Source: Gallionella straubiae
Lineage (GTDB): Bacteria > Pseudomonadota > Gammaproteobacteria > Burkholderiales > Gallionellaceae
Direction: 5' to 3'
DNA: 64,000 bases
Assembly (NCBI RefSeq): GCF_051257895.1
Contig: NZ_CP194331.1
Span: forward strand, 372,001-436,000
This document shows positions 1-8,890 of the stretch, one piece after another. Both the position numbers and the translations under genes were made by a program. The notes below the pieces were generated by a model. The model saw only the letters and a program-made list of their open reading frames with translations. It was not told the DNA's origin and searched no databases. Within the stretch, counting starts at the first letter, position 1; each line of letters begins with the position of its first letter.

Positions 1-1
1 C

Positions 2-106
2 AACTTCAGCCTCGCCGACAAAAATTTCGAAGGCAAGACGAAATATGCGGACTGGGTGTTCGTGCACGCCCAAAGCCAGCAGCCCGCTACTCCATCGCAG
101 CACTGA
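2..106 (+). CDS. C-terminal fragment of unrecognised protein
   Basis: An open frame enters from the left edge and stops with TGA at 104-106, giving the last 34 residues of a protein (ending ...FVHAQSQQPATPSQH). The composition (KTKYADWVFVHA) looks like a genuine folded C-terminus, but I cannot assign a family from so short a piece. It converges with the next gene on the minus strand. Confidence 0.5.
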   Translation, partial: NFSLADKNFEGKTKYADWVFVHAQSQQPATPSQH

Positions 107-144
107 CCCGCAGACGCCCTCCGCAGAAGTTTTGAGGGCAGCTT

Positions 145-1260
145 CTAGACGATCAGGTCTATCTGCTGCAGCGCCCCTGCGCTGCCGTCCTCGCGCAAAT
201 AGATGCCGCTGCCGCGCACCTGCCCCTGCAGGTCGTTTGAAGAATTTTTCAGATCGAACGGCGTGGCGATGTTGCCGAGGTAGAGCGCACCGACGTTGCG
301 TTGCGCCAAGGTGCTCAGAATGTCTTTGCCGGCGGCATCCTTGCTCCATACCAGCAGTCTTGAGTACACGGCATCGTTCTCGTCGATCCAGTTGTTTTTG
401 TCGCCATCATAGGCGGACAGGTCGGCAAAGCCGTTGCCGCTTTGCGTGCCGAACAGCTCGGAACCGTTGTCGATGATGCCGTTGCCGTTCCTGTCCAGTG
501 CCAGGAAGCCGCTTCCGCCGCCGACAAAGGACATTTTCTCGGCCTTGCCGTCGCTGTCGAGGTCGAAGCCGAATTTCGTATCGGTCAGTTGCGCGGCGCT
601 GCCGCTGAAATTGACAACCAGCGGGTCTTTCCTCACGCCGTCGCCTTCGCGCACGGATACGTTGTTTTCCCTGAAGAAATCGCGCTTCATCTCCAGCGAG
701 AGCTGGAACCGGATATCCTTGCCGTCGGAGGTCCTGATGACGCCTTCGGCGGCGAAGGCGGTCCGTTCGGATTCGCGAACTGTCTCGTGCCGGTCATATT
801 CCACTCCCCAGCCCTGGCGCAGGTCTTGAGCCGATTGCGCAGCTTCGGCCGTTTTTTGCGAGTGCGCTTGCGCGGCATCGCCCGGCTTCAATTCATTCGG
901 ATTGAACAACCTGACTTTTTGCCCGGTCAGCGACTCGATCAGGTTGATGAGGAGCTGCATCTTCGGGTCATTGCCGGCATGATCGCTTGCACCTTCCGCT
1001 TCGGCGGTGGCCTGGGCATCGGCGGAGGACTGCGTGTTTGCGGCAGGATTGGCGATGGCAACAGCTTGGGCAGCCGCCTGTCGGGCGGCATCGGAGATCG
1101 TCGCCACGGTCAACCGCGGGGTAGACCGGTTTTGCGCGGCATGGCCTTCAAAATCGGGGCGTTGCGGGCCGACCCAGGCGCGCAACGATTCTTCGACCGT
1201 GACCTGTCTTGAGTTTGTATGCTGGCTGGCGAGGCCGATAGTTGAGCTTTCGATCTTCAT
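145..1260 (-). CDS. Conserved hypothetical protein with Ca-binding-like DxDxDG repeats
   Basis: 371 residues from the ATG at 1260 (MKIESSTIGL); the frame stays open 52 codons further upstream, but that part would run into the rpsB promoter region. The N-terminal third is Ala/Gln-rich and low-complexity. The C-terminal half has EF-hand/dockerin-like loops (DLDSDGKAE, LDRNGNGIIDNGSELFG, YDGDKNNWIDENDAVY), the layout of a family of proteobacterial proteins with predicted calcium-binding loops and no firm function. No signal peptide is visible. It is divergent from rpsB, so the shared intergenic region probably holds both promoters. Function is not assigned. Confidence 0.7.
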   Translation of the reverse strand: MKIESSTIGLASQHTNSRQVTVEESLRAWVGPQRPDFEGHAAQNRSTPRLTVATISDAARQAAAQAVAIANPAANTQSSADAQATAEAEGASDHAGNDPKMQLLINLIESLTGQKVRLFNPNELKPGDAAQAHSQKTAEAAQSAQDLRQGWGVEYDRHETVRESERTAFAAEGVIRTSDGKDIRFQLSLEMKRDFFRENNVSVREGDGVRKDPLVVNFSGSAAQLTDTKFGFDLDSDGKAEKMSFVGGGSGFLALDRNGNGIIDNGSELFGTQSGNGFADLSAYDGDKNNWIDENDAVYSRLLVWSKDAAGKDILSTLAQRNVGALYLGNIATPFDLKNSSNDLQGQVRGSGIYLREDGSAGALQQIDLIV

Positions 1261-1340
1261 CAGATTGTTTTTCAATTTGCTGGAGTGTTTTATCGGCTTG
1301 GCTCCGGTAACCTTTAGTGGAATCTGCAAGCCGGAGAAAG

Positions 1341-1370
1341 TTGAGTGAACCGGCGCATTAGTGCTAGAAT
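1341..1370 (+). promoter_or_regulatory. Candidate sigma70 promoter of rpsB
   Basis: TTGAGT at 1341-1346 and TAGAAT at 1365-1370 are separated by 18 bp, and TGC directly precedes the -10 hexamer (extended -10). It lies about 110 bp upstream of rpsB in the correct direction. Prediction by eye only. Confidence 0.5.
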
Positions 1371-1481
1371 GCGCGCCGCTTCGGAATAGGCCGGAGCAAA
1401 TTTCCCGCTCGCGCAAGTTGGGGTGCCCATATGGGTCAGGCTGGCGAGTGGTAGTTTATAACCCTTACGATTGGAGTAATC

Positions 1482-2213
1482 ATGGCTGTAACTATGCGTC
1501 AAATGCTGGAGGCCGGTGTTCATTTCGGCCATCAAACCCGTTTCTGGAATCCCAAGATGGCACCGTACATCTTCGGTCATCGCAACAAGATCCATATCAT
1601 CAACCTGGAAAAAACCGTCACGATGTTCGCCGAGGCGGAAAACTTCGTGCGCAAGCTGTCGGCGAAGAAGGGCACCATCCTGTTTGTGGCGACCAAGCGC
1701 CAGGCGCGCGACATCATCCAGGAAGAGGCGGTGCGTGCGGATTCGCCGTTCGTCAACTATCGCTGGCTGGGCGGCATGCTGACCAACCACAAGACCGTGC
1801 AGCAATCCATCAAGCGCCTGCGCGAACTGGAGGCGATGACGGCCGATGGCGCATCCGAGAAGCTATCCAAGAAAGAAGCGCTGATGATGAAGCGCGAACT
1901 GGAAAAATTGAACCGCAGCCTGGGCGGCATCAAGGACATGAACGGCCTGCCGGCAGCTCTGTTCGTGATCGACGTGGGCTACCAGAAGGGTGCCATCGTC
2001 GAAGCACAGAAGCTTGGCATCCCGGTGATCGGCATCGTCGATACCAATAACTCCCCGCTCGGCGTGGACTACGTCATTCCCGGCAACGACGACTCGACGC
2101 AGGCGATCCGCCTGTACGCGCGCGGCATCGCCGACGCGGTGCTGGAAGGCCGTGCGCAAGCCCTGAACGAACTGGTCGAGCAGGTTGCCGGAACCGAAGA
2201 ACAAGCCGCCTGA
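1482..2213 (+). CDS. rpsB: 30S ribosomal protein S2
   Basis: 243 residues, the usual length for S2. The N-terminus has the family signature MLEAGVHFGHQTRFWNPKM, followed by FVATKRQARDII and RWLGGMLTNHKT. S2 binds the 30S head/platform and recruits S1. The ATG at 1482 follows an AT-rich leader (GGAGTAATC). rpsB, tsf, pyrH and frr follow in order as in most proteobacteria. A terminator-like hairpin separates it from tsf, as is known for rpsB-tsf in other bacteria, so tsf may receive only part of the transcription. Confidence 0.98.
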   Translation: MAVTMRQMLEAGVHFGHQTRFWNPKMAPYIFGHRNKIHIINLEKTVTMFAEAENFVRKLSAKKGTILFVATKRQARDIIQEEAVRADSPFVNYRWLGGMLTNHKTVQQSIKRLRELEAMTADGASEKLSKKEALMMKRELEKLNRSLGGIKDMNGLPAALFVIDVGYQKGAIVEAQKLGIPVIGIVDTNNSPLGVDYVIPGNDDSTQAIRLYARGIADAVLEGRAQALNELVEQVAGTEEQAA

Positions 2214-2253
2214 GTTTCAACAAGGCGCGCCCCGGGTTTCAATCAGGCGCATA

Positions 2254-2277
2254 AAGGGGCGCAAGCCCCTTTTTTTA
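2254..2277 (+). terminator. Rho-independent terminator/attenuator between rpsB and tsf
   Basis: AAGGGGC / GCCCCTT stem with a GCAA tetraloop, followed directly by a run of T. It sits in the 90-bp rpsB-tsf gap. A strong hairpin inside a translation operon suggests attenuation rather than a full stop. Confidence 0.8.
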
Positions 2278-2302
2278 TAAGTTTTTTTTATGGAGTTTGA
2301 TG

Positions 2303-3202
2303 ATGGCGGAAATTACTGCAGGCATGGTCAAGGAACTGCGCGAGGCGACCGGCCTCGGCATGATGGAATGCAAAAAGGCACTGGTTGAATCCAACGGCGA
2401 TTTCAAGGTTGCGGAAGAGCAATTGCGTATCAAGAGCGGTGCGAAGGCGAGCAAGGCCGCATCGCGCGTGACTGCCGAAGGCATGGTCAGCACCTTCATC
2501 GCGGCGGACGGCAAGACCGGCTCCGTGGCAGAAGTGAACTGCGAAACCGACTTCGTAGCCAAGAACGACGACTTCAAGGCATTCGCGAAGAACGTCGCCG
2601 AGACGGTGGCGAAGAATAATCCTGCCGATATCGAGGCCTTGTCCGGCATGGCGATCGCCAACGGCTCCGGTAGTGTGGAAGAGACCCGCAAGGCGCTGGT
2701 GATGAAGCTCGGCGAGAACATTACCGTACGCCGCTTCGAGCGTTATGCGACCACCACCGGCAAGCTGTCCAGCTACCTGCACGGCAGCAAGATCGGCGTG
2801 CTGCTGAATTTCACCGGCGGCGACGAAGCGCTGGGGCGCGACCTCTGTATGCACATCGCGGCGAGCAAGCCGAAGTCGATCGACGCTTCCGGTGTGAACC
2901 CGGAGGATATCGCCACGGAACGCCGCATCGCCATCGAGAAGGCCAAGGAATCCGGCAAGCCGGAAGCGATGCTGGAGAAGATCGCCGAGGGCACGGTGCA
3001 GAAATTCCTAAAGGAAGTGACGCTGCTGGGCCAGGTGTTCGTCAAGGCGGAAGATGGCAAGCAGACCATTGAGCAATTGCTGAAAGGCAAGGGCGCATCG
3101 GTGACCGCGTTCCAGATGTTCGTGGTCGGCGAGGGCATCGAGAAGAAGGTCGAGGACTACGCGGCTGAAGTGGCCGCCGCAGCGGCTGCCGCCAAGAGTT
3201 AA
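2303..3202 (+). CDS. tsf: Translation elongation factor Ts
   Basis: 299 residues from ATG 2303 (MAEITAGMVKEL). Two closer upstream start codons (TTG 2297, ATG 2300) are possible, but the GGAG at 2292-2295 is best spaced for 2303, and MAEIT is the family's normal N-terminus. It contains the EF-Ts signatures LREATGLGMMECKKAL and EVNCETDFVAKND. It is the guanine-nucleotide exchange factor of EF-Tu. It ends 5 bp before pyrH, indicating co-transcription. Confidence 0.97.
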   Translation: MAEITAGMVKELREATGLGMMECKKALVESNGDFKVAEEQLRIKSGAKASKAASRVTAEGMVSTFIAADGKTGSVAEVNCETDFVAKNDDFKAFAKNVAETVAKNNPADIEALSGMAIANGSGSVEETRKALVMKLGENITVRRFERYATTTGKLSSYLHGSKIGVLLNFTGGDEALGRDLCMHIAASKPKSIDASGVNPEDIATERRIAIEKAKESGKPEAMLEKIAEGTVQKFLKEVTLLGQVFVKAEDGKQTIEQLLKGKGASVTAFQMFVVGEGIEKKVEDYAAEVAAAAAAAKS

Positions 3203-3207
3203 GCGCC

Positions 3208-3924
3208 ATGAAGCCGGCCTATAAACGCATTCTCCTCAAGTTGTCCGGCGAAGCCCTGATGGGCGACGACAGCTACGGCATCAACCGCGAGGTGATCGAG
3301 CGCATCGTGGCCGAGATTGCGGAAGTGGCCGGGCTGGGCGTGGAAGTGGCGATTGTGATCGGCGGCGGCAACATCTTCCGCGGCGTGGCTCCGGCCGCCG
3401 CGGGGATGGATCGCGCGACAGCCGATTACATGGGCATGCTGGCCACGGTGATGAACGCGATGGCGCTGCAGGACGCGATGAAGCGCGCCGGGCTGGATTG
3501 CCGCGTGCAGTCTGCGCTGAGCCTGGAGCAGGTCGCCGAACCGTTCATCCGCGGCAAGGCGCTGCGCTATCTGGAAGACGGCAAGGTGGTGATTTTCGCG
3601 GCCGGTATCGGCAGCCCGTTCTTTACCACCGATACCGCCGCCGCGTTGCGCGGTGTGGAAATGTCCGCCGACGTGGTGATCAAGGCCACCAAGGTGGACG
3701 GCATCTATACCGCCGACCCCAAGAAAGAACCCGATGCGGTACGTTACCGGAGCCTGAGTTTCGACGAGGCAATCGGCAAGAATCTCAAGGTGATGGATGC
3801 GACGGCGCTGACGCTGTGCCGCGACCAGAAGCTGCCGATCATCGTATTCAGCATCTTCAAGGCAGGCGCATTGAAGCGCGTGGTGATGGGCGAGGGTGAA
3901 GGGACGCTCGTGCGCGTCGATTAA
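3208..3924 (+). CDS. pyrH: Uridylate kinase (UMP kinase)
   Basis: 238 residues, full length. It is an amino-acid-kinase fold enzyme that phosphorylates UMP to UDP in pyrimidine nucleotide synthesis. Visible motifs are KLSGEALMG near residue 10 and IGGGNIFRG near 52 (phosphate-binding glycine loops), with DTAAALR and ATKVDGIYTADP in the C-terminal half. It sits between tsf and frr in the standard order, 14 bp upstream of frr. Confidence 0.97.
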   Translation: MKPAYKRILLKLSGEALMGDDSYGINREVIERIVAEIAEVAGLGVEVAIVIGGGNIFRGVAPAAAGMDRATADYMGMLATVMNAMALQDAMKRAGLDCRVQSALSLEQVAEPFIRGKALRYLEDGKVVIFAAGIGSPFFTTDTAAALRGVEMSADVVIKATKVDGIYTADPKKEPDAVRYRSLSFDEAIGKNLKVMDATALTLCRDQKLPIIVFSIFKAGALKRVVMGEGEGTLVRVD

Positions 3925-3938
3925 TTCAGGAGGCAGCT

Positions 3939-4496
3939 GTGATTGCAGAGATCAGAAAAACGACTGAACAGAAAATGCAGAAGTCGCTGGAGGCACTGAA
4001 GGCGGATCTGGGCAAGGTGCGCACCGGGCGCGCGCATACCGGTTTGCTGGATCACGTGATGGTCGATTACTACGGCAATCCGACGCCGATCAACCAGATC
4101 GCCAACGTCACGCTGGTCGATGCTCGTACCATCGGCGTGCAGCCTTGGGAAAAGAACATGGTTGGCCCGGTGGAGCGCGCGATCCGCGACTCCGATCTCG
4201 GCTTGAATCCGGCGAGCCAGGGCGAACTGATCCGCGTGCCGATGCCGATGCTGACCGAAGAACGTCGCCGCGACCTGATCAAGGTGATCAAGTCCGAAGG
4301 CGAGAATACCAAGATCGCGGTGCGTAACATCCGCCGCGATGCCAACAACCACCTCAAGGATGCGCTCAAGAAGAAAGAAATTGCCGAAGACGAAGAGCGC
4401 CGCATGCAGGACGATATACAGAAACTGACCGACCGCTACGTCGCCGAAATCGACAAGGCGCTGGCAGTCAAGGAAACCGACCTGATGGCGATCTGA
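3939..4496 (+). CDS. frr: Ribosome recycling factor
   Basis: 185 residues, the standard size. It starts with GTG at 3939, supported by an AGGAGG at 3928-3933. It contains KVRTGRAHTGLLDHVMVDYYG and the long helical tail rich in Lys/Glu (LKKKEIAEDEERRMQDDIQKLTD), the three-helix-bundle domain. With EF-G it splits post-termination ribosomes. It is the last gene of the rpsB-tsf-pyrH-frr group; an imperfect palindrome follows. Confidence 0.97.
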   Translation: MIAEIRKTTEQKMQKSLEALKADLGKVRTGRAHTGLLDHVMVDYYGNPTPINQIANVTLVDARTIGVQPWEKNMVGPVERAIRDSDLGLNPASQGELIRVPMPMLTEERRRDLIKVIKSEGENTKIAVRNIRRDANNHLKDALKKKEIAEDEERRMQDDIQKLTDRYVAEIDKALAVKETDLMAI

Positions 4497-4498
4497 TA

Positions 4499-4582
4499 AG
4501 GATTGAGGATCGAGGATTGAGGGAAACCAGACGCCACGCCTCGAATCTTCAGTCCCTATCCTCAATCCTCGATCTTCCATCC
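4499..4582. repeat. Imperfect inverted repeat between frr and uppS
   Basis: The left arm (4499-4524) is built from GGATTGAGGATCGAGGATTG, and the right arm (4553-4582) is largely its reverse complement (CCCTATCCTCAATCCTCGATC plus a variant). It could fold into a long hairpin in the transcript that separates the two operons. It has no T-run, so it is not a classical terminator. Confidence 0.7.
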
Positions 4583-4586
4583 TAAA

Positions 4587-5357
4587 ATGGCGCTATTCCA
4601 GAGTTCCACCCGCATCATCCCCGACGTCCCTGCCGTCCCGCGCCATATCGCCATCATCATGGACGGCAACGGGCGCTGGGCCAAACAGCGTTTTTTGCCG
4701 CGCGTGATGGGGCATCAGCGCGGTGTGGAAGCGCTGCGCGAGGTGGTGCGCACCTGCCGCGAACTGGGCGTGGAGTACCTGACAGTGTTCGCGTTCAGCA
4801 GTGAAAACTGGCGGCGTCCCGCCGACGAGGTTTCCTTCTTGATGTCGCTGTTTCTGAAGATGCTGGAGCGTGAGGTCGCCAATCTGCACGAAAACAACAT
4901 CCGCCTGAAAATCATCGGCGACCGCAGCCGCTTCGACGACAAACTCAAACAGGCCATGCAGCATGCCGAGCAACTCACCGCCAACAACAACGGCCTGACC
5001 CTGACCATCGCCGCCAATTACGGTGGGCGCTGGGACATGATGCAGGCGGTGCAGGCCATGCTCAGGGAACATCCGCAACTCGCGCAAGGTTTCACGGAAG
5101 AGGATATGTCTCCCTATCTCTCGATGAGCGACGCGCCCGAGCCGGACCTGTTCATCCGCACCGGCGGCGAGCAACGCATCAGCAATTTTATGCTCTGGCA
5201 GCTGGCTTATGCCGAGCTGTACTTCACCGATGTGTTGTGGCCGGCGTTCGGGCGCAATGAGCTGGAGGCGGCAATCGCCTCGTACCGGAAGCGCGAGCGG
5301 CGTTTTGGCCGCACCAGCGAACAGTTGCAGGGCTGGCAGGGAAAAGCGGATGCTTAA
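4587..5357 (+). CDS. uppS: Undecaprenyl diphosphate synthase (cis-prenyltransferase)
   Basis: 256 residues. The signature HIAIIMDGNGRWAK is near residues 20-33, with Asp26 the predicted Mg/diphosphate-binding residue. FAFSSENWRRP and the C-terminal LFIRTGGEQRISNF complete the substrate site. It makes the C55 lipid carrier for peptidoglycan and LPS O-unit assembly from IPP and FPP. It overlaps cdsA by 8 bp. Confidence 0.97.
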   Translation: MALFQSSTRIIPDVPAVPRHIAIIMDGNGRWAKQRFLPRVMGHQRGVEALREVVRTCRELGVEYLTVFAFSSENWRRPADEVSFLMSLFLKMLEREVANLHENNIRLKIIGDRSRFDDKLKQAMQHAEQLTANNNGLTLTIAANYGGRWDMMQAVQAMLREHPQLAQGFTEEDMSPYLSMSDAPEPDLFIRTGGEQRISNFMLWQLAYAELYFTDVLWPAFGRNELEAAIASYRKRERRFGRTSEQLQGWQGKADA

Positions 5358-6180
5358 ATCCCGCGTGATCACCGCCGTCATTTTGCTGGCATTGCTGCTG
5401 GGGGCGTTGTTCGCGCTGCCGCCATTCGCATGGGCGGTGCTGATCGTGGCGATGGTCATGCAGGGAATCGTCGAGTGGTCGCGCCTGTCCGGCTTGAGCG
5501 GCAGGCAGGCAAAAGTCTACTGGGGACTGACCCTGCTGCTGATGCTGGGGCTGTTGTGGGTGGATGCCGGCGCTGCCGAAGCGCAACGGCTTTATCTCCA
5601 CCTCACAATCTATGCCGTAGCGGCCCTGCTGTGGCTGATCATCGTGCCGGCCTGGCTGATGGCAGGCTGGAAAGTCAGACAACCGCTGCTCATGGCGCTG
5701 ACCGGATGGGCGGTGCTGGTTCCGACCGGTTGGGCGATGCTGGACTTGCGTGAAACGGTTCCGAGTCCCTGGATTTTGCTGTTCGTGATGGGCTTGGTGT
5801 GGGTGGCGGACATCGCGGCCTATTTTACCGGACGCAGATTCGGCAAAAACAAACTTGCGCCCAGCATCAGCCCCGGCAAGACCTGGGAAGGCGTGGCGGG
5901 TGCGTTGCTGGGCGTATCGGCCTATGTGGTGCTGGTATGGGGCTTCAGCCCCTATTTTGAGCATCGCGAAGTGCAGCCGATCCTGCTGCTGGCCGCCTGG
6001 TGGTGGACGGGGCTCGCGGTGATCGGCGATTTGTTCGAATCGGCAGTCAAGCGCCAGGCAGGCGTCAAGGACAGCGGCGCGTTGCTGCCGGGGCACGGCG
6101 GCTTGCTGGACCGTATCGATGCACTGACCTCGACGCTGCCGCTTGCCGCGATGGCGATGCTGTTGCAGAAACTGGGCTAA
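5350..6180 (+). CDS. cdsA: Phosphatidate cytidylyltransferase
   Basis: 276 residues from ATG 5350 (MLKSRVITAVILLALLL); the frame is open further upstream inside uppS, but that part is not cdsA-like. There are about seven hydrophobic segments. The CDP-alcohol signature lies near the C-terminus: ESAVKRQAGVKDSG followed by LLPGHGGLLDRIDAL. It converts phosphatidate and CTP to CDP-diacylglycerol in the inner membrane. uppS-cdsA coupling is standard in proteobacteria. Confidence 0.96.
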   Translation: MLKSRVITAVILLALLLGALFALPPFAWAVLIVAMVMQGIVEWSRLSGLSGRQAKVYWGLTLLLMLGLLWVDAGAAEAQRLYLHLTIYAVAALLWLIIVPAWLMAGWKVRQPLLMALTGWAVLVPTGWAMLDLRETVPSPWILLFVMGLVWVADIAAYFTGRRFGKNKLAPSISPGKTWEGVAGALLGVSAYVVLVWGFSPYFEHREVQPILLLAAWWWTGLAVIGDLFESAVKRQAGVKDSGALLPGHGGLLDRIDALTSTLPLAAMAMLLQKLG

Positions 6181-6297
6181 AAATTGCTGTGAAGGGCGTC
6201 TGCGGCGTTGCGCGGTACTCGCAATCCTCATGTACTTTATGTACATTCCGGTTGCTGCGTTCCGTGCGCCTTGCATCCATCCCTCCACAGCAATTTT
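6180..6297. repeat. 118-bp palindromic intergenic element
   Basis: The terminal inverted repeats are AAAATTGCTGTGAAGGG on the left and CCCTCCACAGCAATTTT on the right (16 of 17 positions pair). The centre contains TGTAC-5 bp-GTACA. The whole gap between cdsA and dxr is this element plus about 40 bp. The structure is MITE/REP-like; I recall similar palindromes between betaproteobacterial genes, but cannot check copy number here. Confidence 0.65.
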
Positions 6298-6335
6298 AGG
6301 TCGCTTAGAGGGTTTCACTTTTCACTATTTCGATA

Positions 6336-7511
6336 ATGCAAAATCTGGTCATTCTTGGTTCCACCGGCAGCATCGGCACCAGCACACTGGACGTGGTAGC
6401 GCGCCATCCGGATCGATTCCGGGTCGTTGCGCTGACTGCCAACTGTCAGGCCGACTTGTTGTTCCGGCAATGCGTGCAGTTCAAACCGCGCTATGCGGTC
6501 ATGCTGGATGAGGATGCCGCCACAGGGTTGCGCGAGCGTGTGCGCGAAGCGGGGCTGGCTATCGAGGTGTTGAGCGGCACAGCGGCACTGGAGCAGGTCT
6601 GCGTGTTGCCGGAAACCGACACGGTGATGGCGGCGATCGTCGGTGCGGCAGGCTTGCGCCCGACGCTGGCAGCGGCGCATGCCGGCAAGAAAATCCTGCT
6701 GGCGAACAAGGAAACGCTTGTGATGGCGGGCAACGTGTTCATGGATGCGGTGCGCGCCAGCGGCTCGGCGCTGTTGCCCATTGACAGCGAGCACAACGCG
6801 ATCTTCCAGGCGCTGCCGGGCGGCTATGACGGCAACCTGGCGCGCAACGGCGTGCGCCGCATCCTGCTCACCGCTTCCGGCGGGCCGTTCCGCAACACGC
6901 CGCTCAACGATTTGCAGCATGTCACGCCGGAGCAGGCATGCGCGCATCCGAACTGGAGCATGGGCAAGAAGATTTCGGTCGATTCGGCAAGCATGATGAA
7001 CAAGGGGCTGGAGGTCATCGAGGCGCACTGGCTGTTCAACGCAGGTGCCGACGACATCCAGGTGGTGGTGCATCCGCAGAGCGTGGTTCATTCGCTGGTC
7101 GAATATGTGGACGGTTCGGTGCTGGCGCAACTCGGCAATCCGGACATGCGCACGCCGATCGCATATGGCCTCGCCTGGCCGGAGCGCATCGATTCCGGTG
7201 TGGCGCCGCTCGACCTGTTCAAGGTCGCGACGATGAATTTCGAGGCACCCGACTTCGGACGTTTCCCCTGCCTGGCATTGGCCTATCAGGCATTGCGAGT
7301 GGGCGGCACCGCCCCGGCGATGCTGAATGCCGCGAACGAGGTGGCGGTGGCAGCCTTCCTCGATAAGCGGATTTCCTTCCTGGCTATCCCGCGTGTCATC
7401 GAGGCAGTGCTGGACGCGCTGCCGGCCGGCAACGTCGGCAGCATCGACGACGTGCTGGGCGCGGATGCCGAAGCGCGCCGGGCCGCGCAACGGCAAATCG
7501 GGACAGCATGA
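6336..7511 (+). CDS. dxr: 1-deoxy-D-xylulose 5-phosphate reductoisomerase
   Basis: 391 residues. The NADPH-binding loop LGSTGSIGTSTLDV is at residues 5-18. LANKETLVMAG, DSEHNAIFQ and SMMNKGLEVIEAHWLF are the metal- and substrate-binding segments. It catalyses the second step of the MEP isoprenoid pathway (DXP to MEP), feeding UppS upstream. It overlaps rseP by 4 bp (ATGA), indicating translational coupling. Confidence 0.97.
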   Translation: MQNLVILGSTGSIGTSTLDVVARHPDRFRVVALTANCQADLLFRQCVQFKPRYAVMLDEDAATGLRERVREAGLAIEVLSGTAALEQVCVLPETDTVMAAIVGAAGLRPTLAAAHAGKKILLANKETLVMAGNVFMDAVRASGSALLPIDSEHNAIFQALPGGYDGNLARNGVRRILLTASGGPFRNTPLNDLQHVTPEQACAHPNWSMGKKISVDSASMMNKGLEVIEAHWLFNAGADDIQVVVHPQSVVHSLVEYVDGSVLAQLGNPDMRTPIAYGLAWPERIDSGVAPLDLFKVATMNFEAPDFGRFPCLALAYQALRVGGTAPAMLNAANEVAVAAFLDKRISFLAIPRVIEAVLDALPAGNVGSIDDVLGADAEARRAAQRQIGTA

Positions 7512-8887
7512 TTACCCTGTTCGCGTTCGTCGGTGCGATCGCGCTGTTGGTGGTGTTCCACGAGTTCGGGCATTTCTGGGTGGCGCGCCGCTGCGGGGTG
7601 AAGGTGCTGCGCTTCTCGGTCGGCTTCGGCAAGGTGATTTACAGCAGGCGTTTCGCGGGCCGCGATACCGAGTGGGTGATCTCCGCGATTCCACTGGGCG
7701 GTTACGTCAAGATGGTGGACGAGCGCGAGGGCGAAGTCGCCCCGGAAGACCTGCCCTATGCGTTCAACCGTCAGCCGGTATTGCGGCGCATGGCGATCGT
7801 CGCCGCCGGCCCGCTGTCGAATATCCTGCTGGCCATCGTGCTGTACTGGGCGATGTTCGTTTATGGCGTGCCGGGACTGAAGCCGATGGTGGGCGAGGTG
7901 CCACCGGGTTCTCCGGCTGCCATCGCGCAGTTGCATGAGGGTGAAACCATCCTCGGCATCAACGGCAAGGCAATTCCGAACTGGGAGGAGTTGCGCTGGA
8001 TGCTGCTGGAGCTGACCCTTCGGCAGGACCCGGGGCAGGCGGCACAGAACGGCGAAGTGAGAATCGAGGCGCAGGATGCCAGTGGCGCAAGGATGTTTCA
8101 CCTGCTGGATATCAGCAGCCTGGAAGCGAAGGACCTGGACGGCGAGTTTCTCGACAAGCTCGGGCTGCACCCCTACCGGCCGCCCATCCTGCCGGTTATC
8201 GGCAAGGTTGCAGAAAACAGCGTGGCACAACGCGCCGGCCTGCAGGAGGGGGATCATATCCTGCAGGCCAATGGCGTTGCGATGCGGCGCTGGAACGAGG
8301 TGGTGGAAGTGGTGCGCATGTATCCCGGCAAGACAGTACAGTTCGAAATTGGGCGCGGCGAAAAAATCATGGGCATAACGGTGGTGCCCCAGGCCGTTGC
8401 CGAATCCGGCAAGATGGTGGGCAAAATCGGCGCGGCGCCGCAGGTGGATAAGGCGGCATGGCAGGCGCTGCTCACCGAGGTAAGCTACGGCCCGTTGGAG
8501 GCATTCGAACGGTCCCTGCGCAAGACATGGGAAACTACCATCATCAACCTGAAAATGATGGGCAAGATGGTGCTGGGCGAGGTGTCGATGAAGAACATTA
8601 GCGGCCCGATCACCATCGCCGACTATGCCGGCCAGTCAGCAGAAATGGGCATGGCGGCCTACCTCGGTTTTCTGGCCTTGATCAGCATAAGCCTCGGGGT
8701 GCTGAATTTGCTGCCTATCCCCTTATTGGATGGGGGGCACTTGCTGTATTATGTCGCCGAATTGATTAAGGGGGGGCCGGTTTCCGAAGGGGCTTGGGAA
8801 ATCGGTCAGAAAATCGGTATCGCGCTGCTCGGCATGCTGATGGTCTTTGCCATTTATAACGATATTTATCGCCTTATCGCAGGTTAG
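7508..8887 (+). CDS. rseP: Site-2 intramembrane metalloprotease
   Basis: 459 residues. HEFGH at residues 18-22, in the first membrane segment, is the zinc site, and NLLPIPLLDGGHL near residue 400 supplies the third ligand. Two PDZ-like regions lie in the periplasmic middle part (PVIGKVAENSVAQRAGLQEGDHIL is the second). Family role: cleavage of anti-sigma factor RseA and of signal-peptide remnants in the envelope stress response. It lies directly before bamA, the usual arrangement. Confidence 0.96.
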   Translation: MITLFAFVGAIALLVVFHEFGHFWVARRCGVKVLRFSVGFGKVIYSRRFAGRDTEWVISAIPLGGYVKMVDEREGEVAPEDLPYAFNRQPVLRRMAIVAAGPLSNILLAIVLYWAMFVYGVPGLKPMVGEVPPGSPAAIAQLHEGETILGINGKAIPNWEELRWMLLELTLRQDPGQAAQNGEVRIEAQDASGARMFHLLDISSLEAKDLDGEFLDKLGLHPYRPPILPVIGKVAENSVAQRAGLQEGDHILQANGVAMRRWNEVVEVVRMYPGKTVQFEIGRGEKIMGITVVPQAVAESGKMVGKIGAAPQVDKAAWQALLTEVSYGPLEAFERSLRKTWETTIINLKMMGKMVLGEVSMKNISGPITIADYAGQSAEMGMAAYLGFLALISISLGVLNLLPIPLLDGGHLLYYVAELIKGGPVSEGAWEIGQKIGIALLGMLMVFAIYNDIYRLIAG

Positions 8888-8890
8888 AAA

